A DNA stretch of 64,000 nt from Verrucomicrobium spinosum DSM 4136 = JCM 18804 (GCF_000172155.1 NZ_ABIZ01000001.1:930001-994000), one strand, 5' to 3'; numbered from the stretch's first letter, positions 16,434 to 27,988 are shown. A program made the numbers and translations. The notes: generated from the letters alone by a model not told the origin.

Positions 16434-18212
16434 ATGATGCGCCATCCTTCCTCCATGCGGTTGATCTTGCGGTTCATGTCGAGGTACCCCTGGCGGGTGA
16501 CGGCGGGTCTGGCCATGGGGGTCACTGGTACGCTGCTGGCGTACGTTTTTCCTGCGCTGACCCAGTGGTTTCTGGATGACATCATCCCCAATCGGGACAC
16601 CTCCCGCATTGTCCAGCTCTCTGCCATCGGGCTGGGAGCCATGTTTCTGAAGCAGCTTTTCTTCAGCCTGCGCACGCTGGCGAACAACGCTTTTGAGCTG
16701 CGCATGACCTATGACCTGCGGAGTCGCCTGCATGAGAAAATCCAGCATCTGCCGCTCAAGTGGTTCGACCGGCAGAGCACGGGGGACATCATCACCCGCA
16801 TGGCTGATGACGTGCCGGCCACCCAAAGGGTCATTCTTGACGGGATCGATCAGGGGGTGCCGGCGGTGCTCCAACTGGTGCTGACGGCGGGCGTGATGTT
16901 CTGGCTGGACTCAAAACTGGCCATGGTGGTGCTCATCCCGGTGCCCTTCATTGCGGCTGGCGGCTGGATCTACGCACGGTGGGTCTCCCCGCGGGCGCTG
17001 GAGGCGCGGAAAGCGGCTGGGGGGCTGAATTCCCTGCTGCATGACAACATTGCGGGCATCCGCCAGATCAAGAGCTACACGCTGGAGGAGGAGAAGCAGC
17101 GCGGTTTCAACGCATCCAGCAGTGAGTACCGTCGCCAGCAGACACGGTTGCAGCGGGCGTGGTCTGTCTATGGGCCGGGCATGGGTTTTCTGGGAGATAC
17201 GGGCGTGATTCTCCTCATGGGGTTCGGTGCCTGGTGGTGCATCCAGGACGCCGTGGCAGTGCCTCCCCCTCCCGCGGCGGAGACGCTCACCATCGGGAAG
17301 CTCGCGCAGTTCCTGCTGCTCATGGGCATGTTCTATGAGCCGGTGGGTCGGCTGCATGGCATCAACCAGACGGTGGTCACGGGACTGGCGGCCGCCCAGC
17401 GGGTGTTCGAGATTCTGGAACTGGAGGGGACGGAAGACCTGAAGAAAGGGGAGCGTCTTGGCGAGGTGAGAGGAGAGATCGAGTTCAAGAACGTGTCCTT
17501 CCGGTATGATGAGAACCGCCCGATCGTCACCGACATCAATGTGGTGGTGCGGGCCAGGCAGACAGTGGCGTTTGTGGGAGCCACCGGGGCGGGGAAGAGC
17601 ACGCTCTTCCAGCTGCTGACCCGCTTCTACGAGGCGAATGAGGGGGGGATCACCCTGGATGGACACCTCATCCAGGACGTGAACAAGGCGGACCTGCGTG
17701 ACGCCATCGGCTACGTGACGCAGGAGAGCTACCTCTTCAACCAGAGCATCCGGGAGAATCTGCTGCTGGGGCGGCCCACGGCGACGGATGAAGAGTTGTG
17801 GGAAGCCCTCCGTCAGGCCTGTGCGTCAGAGTTTGTGGAACGCATGGATGGCGGGCTGGATGCCATGGTGGGTGAGCGTGGCTCCCGCCTCAGCGGCGGG
17901 GAGAAACAGCGCATCTCCATAGCCCGGGCCTTTTTGAAGAACGCCCCCATCCTGCTGCTGGATGAGGCCACCAGCGCCGTGGATACCCGCAGTGAGAAGC
18001 TGATCCAGCGCGCCATCGACGGGTTGCGGACCAACCGCACGTGTCTGGTCATCGCCCATCGCTTGAGCACCATCCTGCACGCGGACCGGATCTATGCCAT
18101 GCGCAACGGCCAGATCCTGGCCCACGGCACGCATGCGGAACTGCTCCAGACGAGCGAGTACTATGCCGAGCTGGTGAAGCTCAGTTTTCAGGAGGAGAAG
18201 ATGCAGGGTTGA
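16434..18212 (+). CDS. ABC exporter, permease-ATPase fusion (MsbA-like)
   Basis: This 592-residue half-transporter has an N-terminal six-helix type I exporter domain (to about residue 330) and a C-terminal nucleotide-binding domain. Walker A is GATGAGKST, the signature is LSGGEKQR, Walker B with the catalytic Glu is ILLLDEATSA, and the switch His is in IAHRLS. A QESYLFNQSIRENLLLG Q-loop region is intact. Homologues export lipids such as lipid A precursors, drugs or peptides as homodimers. The first ATG is used, but MRLILRF eight codons in is equally plausible. It stands alone and is divergent from the amidase, so its cargo is not indicated by context. Confidence 0.93.
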   Translation: MMRHPSSMRLILRFMSRYPWRVTAGLAMGVTGTLLAYVFPALTQWFLDDIIPNRDTSRIVQLSAIGLGAMFLKQLFFSLRTLANNAFELRMTYDLRSRLHEKIQHLPLKWFDRQSTGDIITRMADDVPATQRVILDGIDQGVPAVLQLVLTAGVMFWLDSKLAMVVLIPVPFIAAGGWIYARWVSPRALEARKAAGGLNSLLHDNIAGIRQIKSYTLEEEKQRGFNASSSEYRRQQTRLQRAWSVYGPGMGFLGDTGVILLMGFGAWWCIQDAVAVPPPPAAETLTIGKLAQFLLLMGMFYEPVGRLHGINQTVVTGLAAAQRVFEILELEGTEDLKKGERLGEVRGEIEFKNVSFRYDENRPIVTDINVVVRARQTVAFVGATGAGKSTLFQLLTRFYEANEGGITLDGHLIQDVNKADLRDAIGYVTQESYLFNQSIRENLLLGRPTATDEELWEALRQACASEFVERMDGGLDAMVGERGSRLSGGEKQRISIARAFLKNAPILLLDEATSAVDTRSEKLIQRAIDGLRTNRTCLVIAHRLSTILHADRIYAMRNGQILAHGTHAELLQTSEYYAELVKLSFQEEKMQG

Positions 18213-18280
18213 GGCGGCGGGCGAATCTGCCTAAACTTGGGGTCCCCCAGCTACGTTTTGTTTGTTGATATCTCCTGCGG

Positions 18281-18312
18281 ACTCCCGTCCAGGCGGGAGT
18301 TCCTCCCTTTTT
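18281..18312 (+). terminator. Weak terminator-like stem after the ABC exporter
   Basis: ACTCCCG (18281-18287) and CGGGAGT (18294-18300) form a 7-bp stem followed by TTCCTCCCTTTTT. It lies only 15 bases before the next start codon, so it could instead be a leader structure of the DUF255 gene. Confidence 0.4.
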
Positions 18313-18326
18313 CACGAATTTGACGC

Positions 18327-20498
<2,172 letters not shown>

Positions 20499-20612
20499 AC
20501 ACTGATTTTGGATTTGGTCCAATCCAGCGGTCACAAGTCATTCTAAAGTGTCATCCATCGCCAACGGCGATCTCCATTTAGCATCTCAAATTCTCAATTC
20601 ATCATCTCCCCA

Positions 20613-21287
20613 ATGCCTCGCGCTCTGATCTTCGACTTCGACGGTCTCATTCTGGATACTGAAACGGCCGTTTACGAAGGGTGGCGTGAGTTGTACGCCG
20701 AGCATGGGCATCCGCTCCCACTGGAGACTTGGGCCCAGTGTGTGGGGAGTGATTTCGGAGTCTATGATCCTGCGGCAGCTCTGGAGAAGCTGGTGGGTAC
20801 CGGTGCCTTGCTGGACTGGCCGTCTCTCACCACCCGGCGCCGGCAGAGGGTGTCAGAGATTCTGGTTGGCAAGGACACGCTCCCCGGAGTGCGCCAACTC
20901 CTGCGGGAGGCTGGTGATCACAACATCCCCTGTGCCGTGGCCAGCAGCTCCCCCCATGAGTGGGTGGACCGCTGGCTGAAGCAACTGGGACTTTGGGACT
21001 ATTTCTTCAACGTCACATGCCTGGAGGATACGGGCGGGAAGGTAAAGCCTGACCCCAGCCTGTTCCTCCACGCCGCGAACAAGCTGGAGGTGGACCCGAC
21101 GCAAGCGGTCGTATTTGAGGACTCGCTCAACGGGCTTCGCGCTGCCACCGCTGCAGGTATGCGGTGTGTGGTGGTGCCATGCGCCATCACCAGCCACCTG
21201 GACTTTCAGGGGGCTTGGCGGCAGTTGCGGTCCCTGGAGGAGGTGACGGTGCCGGAGCTTTTTCAATTGTTCCGCGCCAGCCTCTAA
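20613..21287 (+). CDS. HAD-superfamily hydrolase, beta-phosphoglucomutase-like
   Basis: This 224-residue cytoplasmic phosphatase/phosphomutase has HAD motif I FDFDGLILDTE (nucleophile Asp first, then the second Asp), a cap domain typical of subfamily IA, motif II in AVASSSPH, the motif III Lys in GKVKPDPSLF and motif IV VVFEDSLNGLRAA. These features match the beta-phosphoglucomutase/PGP-like group that acts on small phosphorylated sugars or glycolate. The substrate cannot be chosen from sequence. The following permease gene begins about 100 bases downstream on the same strand and may be cotranscribed. Confidence 0.93.
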   Translation: MPRALIFDFDGLILDTETAVYEGWRELYAEHGHPLPLETWAQCVGSDFGVYDPAAALEKLVGTGALLDWPSLTTRRRQRVSEILVGKDTLPGVRQLLREAGDHNIPCAVASSSPHEWVDRWLKQLGLWDYFFNVTCLEDTGGKVKPDPSLFLHAANKLEVDPTQAVVFEDSLNGLRAATAAGMRCVVVPCAITSHLDFQGAWRQLRSLEEVTVPELFQLFRASL

Positions 21288-21382
21288 CGGCAGCCCCCCT
21301 GATGGCTGCCGACCGCACGGCGGATGGCTTCGTGCCGCCCTTGTGCCTTGCATTCTCCACGCCCCCACCCACACTGCGCGCC

Positions 21383-22729
21383 GTGACCAAAAACTTCAGC
21401 CTCTACCTCGCCCTGCGCTACCTTCGTCCCAAACGGACGTTCGTGAGCGTGATCACCCTCATCTCCATCCTGGGGGTGACTCTGGGGGTGAGCGTGCTGA
21501 TCGTGGTCATCGCCGTGATGGCGGGCTTCCACGCCCAGATGAAGGAGCTCGCCGTGGGTTACGAGGCCCACATTGAGGCCCGGGATGCCTGGGGCACCTC
21601 CATGTTTGGCGAGAATCATCGCCCGCCAGATGCCGCCGACAAGCCCTGGCGGGAGGTCATCAAGGATCTGCGCAACACTCCTGGGGTGGTCTCTGCTTCG
21701 CCCATGGTGCGTGGGTTGTTGTTGATCGAGGCGGAGGGCAACATGGCACCAGCCTGGATGTGGGGTATTCAGCAGGAAGATGGCAACCGGCTCGCGGAAA
21801 AGCAGAAGGAAATGGTGGAATCCGGTGAGCTCGACCTCTCTGGAGACAACATCGTGCTGGATGGCGGTGTGGCTCGCGCCTTCGGTCTGAAGGTGGGTGA
21901 CACGGTGACCGTGTATGCCCCGTCGAATCTGAATGGCATCGTCCAGACCATCCGGGAGATTGATGACAAACCCGAGGCGGAAAAACAGGCCGCGTTCAAG
22001 CAGCTCAAGGAACTGGTCCTCCCGCTGGATCTGAAGGTGACAGGAATCATCAACCCGCCCCAGTTTCAGGACTCAGACAAGATGGCCATTGGCGTGGTGC
22101 CATTGCATGTGGCGCAGGAGCTTCGGGGCATCGATGACGGCATCTCCAGCATCGGGATCGAGCTTCAGGAGCCCTACATGGCCGGGCCGATCAAAGAGCA
22201 GCTTTTGAAAGACAAGGTGCTCCCGGAATCCTGGGAGGCCTTCACCTGGATGGAGGCTCACGCCCGCCTCTTCGGCGCGGTGCAGAATGAGATGATGATG
22301 ATGTACATCATCCTCTTCATCATCGTGCTCGTGGCGGCCTTCTGCGTGATGAACACCATGATCACCGTCACTGTGCAAAAGCGTCGTGAGATCGGCATCA
22401 TCGCCGCGCTCGGCACCCGCATCGGCCAGATCATGTGGGTCTTCCTCTGGCAGGGCATGATGGTAGGGGCTTTTGGAGCCATCTGCGGTCTCGCGGTGGG
22501 TTTGTCCGTGGCGTACAATCTGAACTCGATCCGCGACTTCCTGAACGACAGGTTGAAGCTCCAGCTCTTCGACCCTGCCATCTACGGCCTTGTGGAACTG
22601 CCCGCCAAGGTCCTGCCGAAGGACGTCGCCATCATCTGCGGCGGTGCCTTTGTGCTCTGCTCCGTCGCGGCACTGGTGCCCGCGTTCCTGGCGGCCCGGA
22701 CCGAGCCGGCGGTGGCGCTGCGGGATTAA
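21383..22729 (+). CDS. LolC/LolE-type ABC transporter permease (FtsX-like)
   Basis: This 448-residue protein has one N-terminal and three C-terminal membrane segments with a large periplasmic domain between, the MacB/LolC/LolE arrangement. The N-terminus reads LYLALRYLRPKR then SVITLISILGVTLGVSVLI, closely matching LolC/E, and the C-terminal FtsX domain ends in TEPAVALRD. With a LolD ATPase, which is not in this window, it would release lipoproteins from the inner membrane. I used the GTG at 21383 because family homology starts there; an ATG at 21302 would add 27 unrelated residues. The periplasmic domain contains an Asp/Lys-rich insertion (about residues 195-215). Confidence 0.9.
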   Translation: MTKNFSLYLALRYLRPKRTFVSVITLISILGVTLGVSVLIVVIAVMAGFHAQMKELAVGYEAHIEARDAWGTSMFGENHRPPDAADKPWREVIKDLRNTPGVVSASPMVRGLLLIEAEGNMAPAWMWGIQQEDGNRLAEKQKEMVESGELDLSGDNIVLDGGVARAFGLKVGDTVTVYAPSNLNGIVQTIREIDDKPEAEKQAAFKQLKELVLPLDLKVTGIINPPQFQDSDKMAIGVVPLHVAQELRGIDDGISSIGIELQEPYMAGPIKEQLLKDKVLPESWEAFTWMEAHARLFGAVQNEMMMMYIILFIIVLVAAFCVMNTMITVTVQKRREIGIIAALGTRIGQIMWVFLWQGMMVGAFGAICGLAVGLSVAYNLNSIRDFLNDRLKLQLFDPAIYGLVELPAKVLPKDVAIICGGAFVLCSVAALVPAFLAARTEPAVALRD

Positions 22730-23079
22730 GTGCAGGGCAGTCGATGCAGAAGAGCCGTCCCGGCTCTTGTGGGCCTCGCAGCCCACGACACCCAAGAGTG
22801 GTTCGATGTAACCGCTGATCTTCGCTTCATCCGTGAGGTTTTCCGGTGGCAAGCTGAGATGTTTGTCACCTCCGGCGAGGGTGCGAGGTAATGATCATCA
22901 TGCAGCGTGCAGGTTCACGATGAGAGAGTGTGTCGGATTAAAAGAAAACCAGTAGTGAGTGCAGGCCTATCTCGCGGTTTGCGGTTTGGAGCTTCGTTGC
23001 GAATCACGGTGGAGGCTGCAAGAAGTCCATTTTTTCAAAAAAGCGGATGCGCCGGGACGCTTGAAGTGGAAATAACCCC
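22730..23079. other. 350-base stretch without a gene
   Basis: Holds the two hairpins at 22750-22786 directly after the permease stop. The rest, up to the DUF4915 gene, has no supported ORF or known element; it presumably contains that gene's promoter. Confidence 0.5.
22750..22786. repeat. Two adjacent hairpins after the permease gene
   Basis: AAGAGCCG (22750-22757) pairs with CGGCTCTT (22761-22768) around a TCC loop, and GTGGGC (22769-22774) pairs with GCCCAC (22781-22786). They may end transcription, but they also resemble the hairpin arrays elsewhere in the window. Confidence 0.55.
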
Positions 23080-24474
23080 ATGGTCAGCCCTCAGGGATTG
23101 GTACAGCCTGTTCTGGTGAACGGAATCGAGCACGTGCTGGTGGCATCGTGTCTTGGGGAGTTGACTGGCGGGGGGCTGTGTATGGGGGGCATCGGCGGGA
23201 TGCAGGTGGTGGACCGTCTGTCCAGCACAGGGCTGTTTGTCAAAGATGGGCTGGTGGCCCGAGCGCTCTGGACGCCCTCGCAGATGGCGGAGATGGCGGA
23301 GTTGCTGATCTATGATCACAAGGGGGTGCTGGGATATCAGCGTCTGGATGCCACAGCGGATGTGCATGACGTCCTGCTGCTGGATGATGGGGGCTGCGTG
23401 GTCGTGTCCACCGGTACCAATGAGTTGATCTGGTACTCGGAAGGGGGGCAGGTGGTGAAGCGCTGGAGAGCGGAGGGAGAGGGCGATTCCTGGCACCTCA
23501 ACAGTCTGTTGCAGCACGCGGGAGAGCTGTATGCATGCGCTTTCGGGAAGTTTCAGAAGCACCGCGAATGGGCCCAGGCAAAGGACTCTGGCTCGGGATG
23601 CGTTATCAAGATCTCCACCGGGGAAGTGGTGCTTACTGGCCTGATGTGCCCGCACAATCCCCGACTCTCAGGGGACTCCTGGATTCTCTGCAACTCTGCC
23701 AGAGGGGAACTGGTGGAGGTGGATGCCGCATCCCAGGTTATCACGCGAAGCCAATCCTTGGGCGGGTGGACACGGGGGCTTGCCTTCGCAGATGAGCACG
23801 TCTTTGTGGGTGTGAGTGCCAATCGGCAATATCGTGACCCGGGTGTGAGCGCTTCGATCGCCGTGCTGGACAGGCAGTCGTGGCAGGTGACGGGGCGGAT
23901 CGAGTTGCCGTTTGAGGAGGTGTATGATCTGGTCCTGCTGCCGCCGGAACAGGTTCTTGGATTGCAGCGTGGCTTTGCCACGAGTCCCTCTCGCACGGCT
24001 GAGCAGGAGCGGTATGCGCTCTTCCGCCAGGCGGGGGTGGAACCGACCCGCCTCTGGCCCTCCGGTGATCCGCTGGCATCGGAAAGCTGCCGGATCCAGG
24101 TCACCGCGCAAGTCCCTGAGGTCATGACAATCGGAACCCGGGTGCAGATACCCTGCGAGGTGCGGAATGCAGGGAACGCGATTCTCGCCACGATGCCACC
24201 CTGCCCTGTGCACATCTCCTACAAATGGCTGGACCCTGCGACAGGGAAACGTCTGGCAGATACGGAAGGGCTGCGAACCCGGCTCTCCCGATCCCTCCTG
24301 CCGGGGGAGGCGCTGACCTGCCAGCTCGTCGTACAGGCTCCTGCGCTGGAGGGGGAGTGGATTGTGGCGGTCACGCTGGTGCAGGAGCAGGTGGCGTGGT
24401 TTGATGATCTGGATCCCGGTAGCTCTTTCCGCAAAAAGGTGTCGGTCTGCCTCGATAGCTCGCGCGTGGATTAG
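23080..24474 (+). CDS. DUF4915/TIGR03032 family protein with C-terminal Ig-like domain
   Basis: This 464-residue protein has a beta-propeller-like N-terminal part of the DUF4915/TIGR03032 type, marked by SWHLNSLLQ, the MCPHNPRLSG segment, a CNSARGELVEVD strand and TRGLAFAD. From about residue 345 a second beta-sandwich domain follows (YKWLDPATGKRL, LSRSLLPGEALTCQL, LVQEQVAWFDD). That pattern resembles the Ig-like domain found attached to glycosyltransferases and methyltransferases in surface-glycan loci. No signal peptide is seen. Members of DUF4915 occur near glycan biosynthesis genes, but the function is unknown. The next gene, also beta-rich, begins 116 bases downstream. Confidence 0.82.
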   Translation: MVSPQGLVQPVLVNGIEHVLVASCLGELTGGGLCMGGIGGMQVVDRLSSTGLFVKDGLVARALWTPSQMAEMAELLIYDHKGVLGYQRLDATADVHDVLLLDDGGCVVVSTGTNELIWYSEGGQVVKRWRAEGEGDSWHLNSLLQHAGELYACAFGKFQKHREWAQAKDSGSGCVIKISTGEVVLTGLMCPHNPRLSGDSWILCNSARGELVEVDAASQVITRSQSLGGWTRGLAFADEHVFVGVSANRQYRDPGVSASIAVLDRQSWQVTGRIELPFEEVYDLVLLPPEQVLGLQRGFATSPSRTAEQERYALFRQAGVEPTRLWPSGDPLASESCRIQVTAQVPEVMTIGTRVQIPCEVRNAGNAILATMPPCPVHISYKWLDPATGKRLADTEGLRTRLSRSLLPGEALTCQLVVQAPALEGEWIVAVTLVQEQVAWFDDLDPGSSFRKKVSVCLDSSRVD

Positions 24475-24589
24475 TGACTTGCCTGCGGTTCAAAGGGCAG
24501 GGTGTCCCTTGGCGTGTGGCAGGGGAAATTGAATCCAGTGATCGGAAAGATCCGGTCGCTGGGGGTGTTTTTGGGTTCACGCCTCACCC

Positions 24590-25732
24590 ATGAAGTCCGT
24601 TCGTCCCAACAGTTCGCCTGCGGCTCGCGCAGACTCTTACTATCGCAAACGCGCAGACTGGTCTGGCAGTACGGGCAATCTCAACATCTCTGTCTTTGTT
24701 TTTCGGGACACAAATCGGAGCGGCCGCTATGACCTGGGGGGCCGACCGCTGGCCTCGGTGGCGGTGGAGATGCGAAGTGCAAGGGAGGAAGTGGTGGTCA
24801 AGCACTCCAACATTGCGGGTTTCTCGAACTTTGAGATGTCCACCACCGATGGCGCGAGCCTGATCCAGAAGCCGGGTCGGCGGACGTTTGAAGTCATTGC
24901 GCCCCCTGGGTGGGTGGTGACTACGGGCAATGCGGTGCAGGAGGTGGAGTTTGTGGCTCTGGCCGGCTCTGTGGCGGGCTTGGTCTGCCTGCAACCGCCA
25001 AAGCTGGTGGGGCTGGCGCCCATGCTCTCCGTGAGGGCCACGCTGCACCCGGCATCCATAGGAGGCGATGACCTCCACCTGAGACGGGTTCAAGGCAACA
25101 CGAGTCCGGGGAACGACGCGCCGTTCCTCTGGCAGCGTCAGCGGCAGGGGGGCGGCCATGAATTCAGCGTTCGCTGCGGGGAAGGGCACTTCGAACTGGC
25201 GCATGGTCGCCTGGCCCGTCCGGTCACGGTGGGTCCGTTTCCAGCACATGTGGGTAATCTCAATGTGGACCGCGAATACGCCCCTGACGCTGGTGGTGAC
25301 TGGAAGACCATCGATTTCGAGTCAGCGGTGCAGGCGGGCATTGGCAAGATCCCCCATGGTTATGCGGGCATGGACTGGGACAACTTTGTGGCGGTGGACA
25401 ACGCCTTTTACCAGGGGGAGGGCTATGTAAACGGCACCATCTCAGGTCGCATGGTGACTTATAACGGTTCCGGCCATCCCGCGGAGGTCCTCTACGAGAA
25501 CGGATTTGATCTGCTCGGCTGCCATCTGACCTTGGGATGGATTCGCGCTGAGGGCGAGGTGGTCATCATCGAGGCCTTTCAGGGCGACACGTTGATTGCG
25601 GTGGACAAGGTGGAGCTCTCTGCGCTGGGCCCTGTGTGGTATGAGCCGAGATTCCGCAACGTGACCCGGGTGCGCTTTGCCACGGAGCACTACTGGCAGT
25701 TCATCATGGACGGGCTGGTGGTTCGGATTTAG
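24590..25732 (+). CDS. Hypothetical beta-rich protein with GYxGxxWxNF-type C-terminal domain
   Basis: This 380-residue protein is not assigned to a characterised family. Its N-terminal third has an SdrD-B/carboxypeptidase-regulatory-like strand pattern (VFVFRDTNRSGRYDLGGRPL). The C-terminal third contains IPHGYAGMDWDNF, a motif form common in exported PEP-CTERM-type beta-sandwich proteins, followed by strands ending FIMDGLVVRI. No signal peptide or sorting motif is present, which is odd for an exported protein. Together with the DUF4915 gene just upstream it may form a small operon for a surface or secreted assembly; that is an inference from shared strand and domain style only. Confidence 0.7.
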   Translation: MKSVRPNSSPAARADSYYRKRADWSGSTGNLNISVFVFRDTNRSGRYDLGGRPLASVAVEMRSAREEVVVKHSNIAGFSNFEMSTTDGASLIQKPGRRTFEVIAPPGWVVTTGNAVQEVEFVALAGSVAGLVCLQPPKLVGLAPMLSVRATLHPASIGGDDLHLRRVQGNTSPGNDAPFLWQRQRQGGGHEFSVRCGEGHFELAHGRLARPVTVGPFPAHVGNLNVDREYAPDAGGDWKTIDFESAVQAGIGKIPHGYAGMDWDNFVAVDNAFYQGEGYVNGTISGRMVTYNGSGHPAEVLYENGFDLLGCHLTLGWIRAEGEVVIIEAFQGDTLIAVDKVELSALGPVWYEPRFRNVTRVRFATEHYWQFIMDGLVVRI

Positions 25733-26314
25733 TCAGTGCGTCAGTGAGGGCTCGATCATCGGCCTCGCCAGCTTTTCCCTGATGGCATTGGCCTTCACAC
25801 GGAATCAGTTGTCCGGGCGGAAAAGGGGTGAATTCTCGTGCCGCCGACCTTCTCCGTACCAGCATGCTGGGGGCGAGGGAGAGGGCTCCCGGGGGGCATC
25901 GGCGTTCAGCACCAGCCCTCCAGAGGGGCGGCAGCAGATCGACCAAGGCCTGAATCCGGCTCCCCGTAGGGCCGCTCAGCAGGGGCTCCACCGTGACCGC
26001 CGCGCAGGTGGGTCACCAGCAAGCCAGCGGGCCGGGAATGGAGGAACTGGGGGTTTAGATCTCCCCCCCGGAAAGATCCTTTTTCAGGGAATTTAGCCCG
26101 TGGAGCCCCCGTCCGACCGGGTTTTGAGTGCCTTTTCAGCGGTGCCGGGGGCGAAAAAAACTTGCTTTCGCCCCAAAACCCCCGAACGTCCCGGCCCGCT
26201 TCATTCCGGCCTTTAACTTCACGTTCGCTGCGGGGCCTCAAGGCAGGACGAACAGCGCCCCAGGCAGCCCCGCGGCGTTTCAGTGGCAACATCACAAACC
26301 CAAGAATAATACAC
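25733..26314. other. 582-base rpsA upstream region
   Basis: No convincing gene is seen; a minus-strand ORF of 150 codons overlapping the rpsA start looks like a shadow of GC-rich leader. The stretch is very C/G-rich, contains the strong hairpin at 26148-26174, and lies in the position of the long structured leader that many bacteria use to autoregulate rpsA. No recognisable riboswitch, tmRNA, RNase P or SRP RNA motif was found. Confidence 0.5.
26148..26174 (+). promoter_or_regulatory. rpsA: 9-bp hairpin in the rpsA leader
   Basis: GGGGCGAAA (26148-26156) pairs perfectly with TTTCGCCCC (26166-26174) around a 9-base loop, about 140 bases before the start codon. It may be part of a leader structure bound by S1, as described for rpsA in proteobacteria, or simply part of the promoter region. 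Confidence 0.45.
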
Positions 26315-27988
26315 ATGAGCGCAACGCTCGCGGAGTTGATCGCAGGATCCTTCCGCACTCTTCACGAAGGATCCATCGTCAAAGGCCGGATCCTTGAAAT
26401 CAAGCCCCAAGTTGTCCTTGTGGACATCGGCTACAAGTCCGAGGGCGCGATCCCCCACTCCGAGTTTGAAGACGAGGACATCCAGGTGGGTGACGAAATC
26501 GAAGTGCTTCTGGAGCGCCTCGAAAACGACGAAGGCATGGTCGTTCTCTCCAAGGAGAAGGCCGCCCACAAGCAGAACTGGGACAAGATTTACCGCGTCT
26601 TCCTCGACGGCGGTCTCGTCAAAGGCAAGGTCAAGAGCGTCGTCAAAGGCGGTCTCATGGTCAACGTGGGCGTCGAAGCCTTCCTGCCCGGCTCCCAGAT
26701 CGACATCATTCCCCCCCGCGACCTCAACGAGTACGTCGGCAAGGTGTACGAGTTCAAGATCGTCAAGGTCAACGACGAGCGCAAAAACATCGTGCTCAGC
26801 CGCCGCGAAGTTATCGAGGCAGAGCGCGCCGAACAGCGCCAGAAGTTCCTCGAGAGCGTCAAGCCCGGCGACAAAGTCGAAGGGATTGTCAAGAACATCA
26901 CCGACTTCGGTGTGTTCGTGGACCTCAATGGCATGGACGGCCTGCTTCACATCACCGACATGACGTGGGGCCGCTTGAACCATCCTTCCGAACTCGTGGC
27001 GATCGGCCAGAAGCTGAACGTCCAGATCTTGGAAGTGAACCGCGAGAAAGAGCGCGTCAGCCTCGGTCTCAAGCAGATGCAGTCCAATCCTTGGGAAAGC
27101 ATCGAAAACCGCTACCCTGTGGGTCAGCGCGTGCACGGCACCGTCACCAAGCTCGTCGCTTACGGCGCGTTTGTGGAAGTGGAAGAAGGCGTCGAAGGCC
27201 TCATCCACGTGTCCGAGCTCTCCTGGACCAAGCGTATCGCCCGTCCTTCCGACGTGCTTACCGTTGGTCAGAAGGTGGACGCCCAGGTTCTTGGAATCAA
27301 CAAGGAAGAGCGCAAGATCTCCCTTGGCGTGCGTCAGCTTGACACCAATCCTTGGGACAACATTGATGAGCGTTTCCCGATTGGCACCAAGATGAAGGGC
27401 AAGGTGCGCAACCTCACCGCTTACGGCGCGTTCGTGGAGCTTGAGGAAGGCATCGACGGGATGATCCACGTTTCCGACCTCAGTTGGACCCGCAAGATCA
27501 ACCACCCCTCCGAAGTCCTCAAGAAGGGCCAGGAAGTGGAAGCCACGATCCTTGAGATCGACAAGGCCAACCAGCGCATCAGCCTGGGCATCAAGCAGCT
27601 CGAAGGTGATCCTTGGAGCGAAATCGACACCCGCTTCAAAGTGGGCGATCTCGTCAAGGGCCGCGTGGCCAAGATCGCCAGCTTCGGCGCGTTTGTGGAA
27701 CTCGAGGACGACATCGACGGCCTCGTGCACATCAGCCAGCTCAGCGAAGACCACGTCAACCGCGTCAAGGACGTGCTCAACGTCGGCGACGAAGTGGAAG
27801 CCCGCGTCATCAAGGTGGACAAAGTCGAGCGCCGCATCGGCCTGTCCGTCAAGGCGGTCAACTACGACGAGGAGTCCCTCAAGAAGGAAAGCCAGGCCTT
27901 CGAAAGCCTCCGCCCCAGCACCGACCTCGTCGGCCTGGAGCAGGCCTTCAAGTTCGCGACGGAAGAATACCGTCCGGGCCAGGGCTAA
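26315..27988 (+). CDS. rpsA: 30S ribosomal protein S1
   Basis: This 557-residue protein has six S1/OB-fold repeats, each with the GxxVxGxVxxxxxxGxFV/MV pattern. Examples are SVVKGGLMVNVGVEAFLPGS in repeat two, NITDFGVFVDLNGMDGLLH in repeat three, and the closely spaced repeats four and five (AYGAFVEVEEGVEGLIHVSE and AYGAFVELEEGIDGMIHVSD). S1 brings mRNAs with weak Shine-Dalgarno sequences to the 30S subunit. The ATG at 26315 was chosen because conserved sequence starts at MSATLAELIAGSF; an earlier in-frame start would lie in the leader. The length and domain number match the usual long form. No good Shine-Dalgarno precedes it, which is typical for rpsA. A clear terminator follows the stop. 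Confidence 0.98.
   Translation: MSATLAELIAGSFRTLHEGSIVKGRILEIKPQVVLVDIGYKSEGAIPHSEFEDEDIQVGDEIEVLLERLENDEGMVVLSKEKAAHKQNWDKIYRVFLDGGLVKGKVKSVVKGGLMVNVGVEAFLPGSQIDIIPPRDLNEYVGKVYEFKIVKVNDERKNIVLSRREVIEAERAEQRQKFLESVKPGDKVEGIVKNITDFGVFVDLNGMDGLLHITDMTWGRLNHPSELVAIGQKLNVQILEVNREKERVSLGLKQMQSNPWESIENRYPVGQRVHGTVTKLVAYGAFVEVEEGVEGLIHVSELSWTKRIARPSDVLTVGQKVDAQVLGINKEERKISLGVRQLDTNPWDNIDERFPIGTKMKGKVRNLTAYGAFVELEEGIDGMIHVSDLSWTRKINHPSEVLKKGQEVEATILEIDKANQRISLGIKQLEGDPWSEIDTRFKVGDLVKGRVAKIASFGAFVELEDDIDGLVHISQLSEDHVNRVKDVLNVGDEVEARVIKVDKVERRIGLSVKAVNYDEESLKKESQAFESLRPSTDLVGLEQAFKFATEEYRPGQG

Noticed and set aside
22073-22852. 259-codon minus-strand ORF opposite the LolC/E-like permease
   Set aside because: His/Asp-rich reading of a membrane-protein gene on the other strand; no start signal.
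25906-26358. 150-codon minus-strand ORF overlapping the rpsA start
   Set aside because: It covers a GC-rich leader, overlaps a certain gene on the other strand and has no family features.
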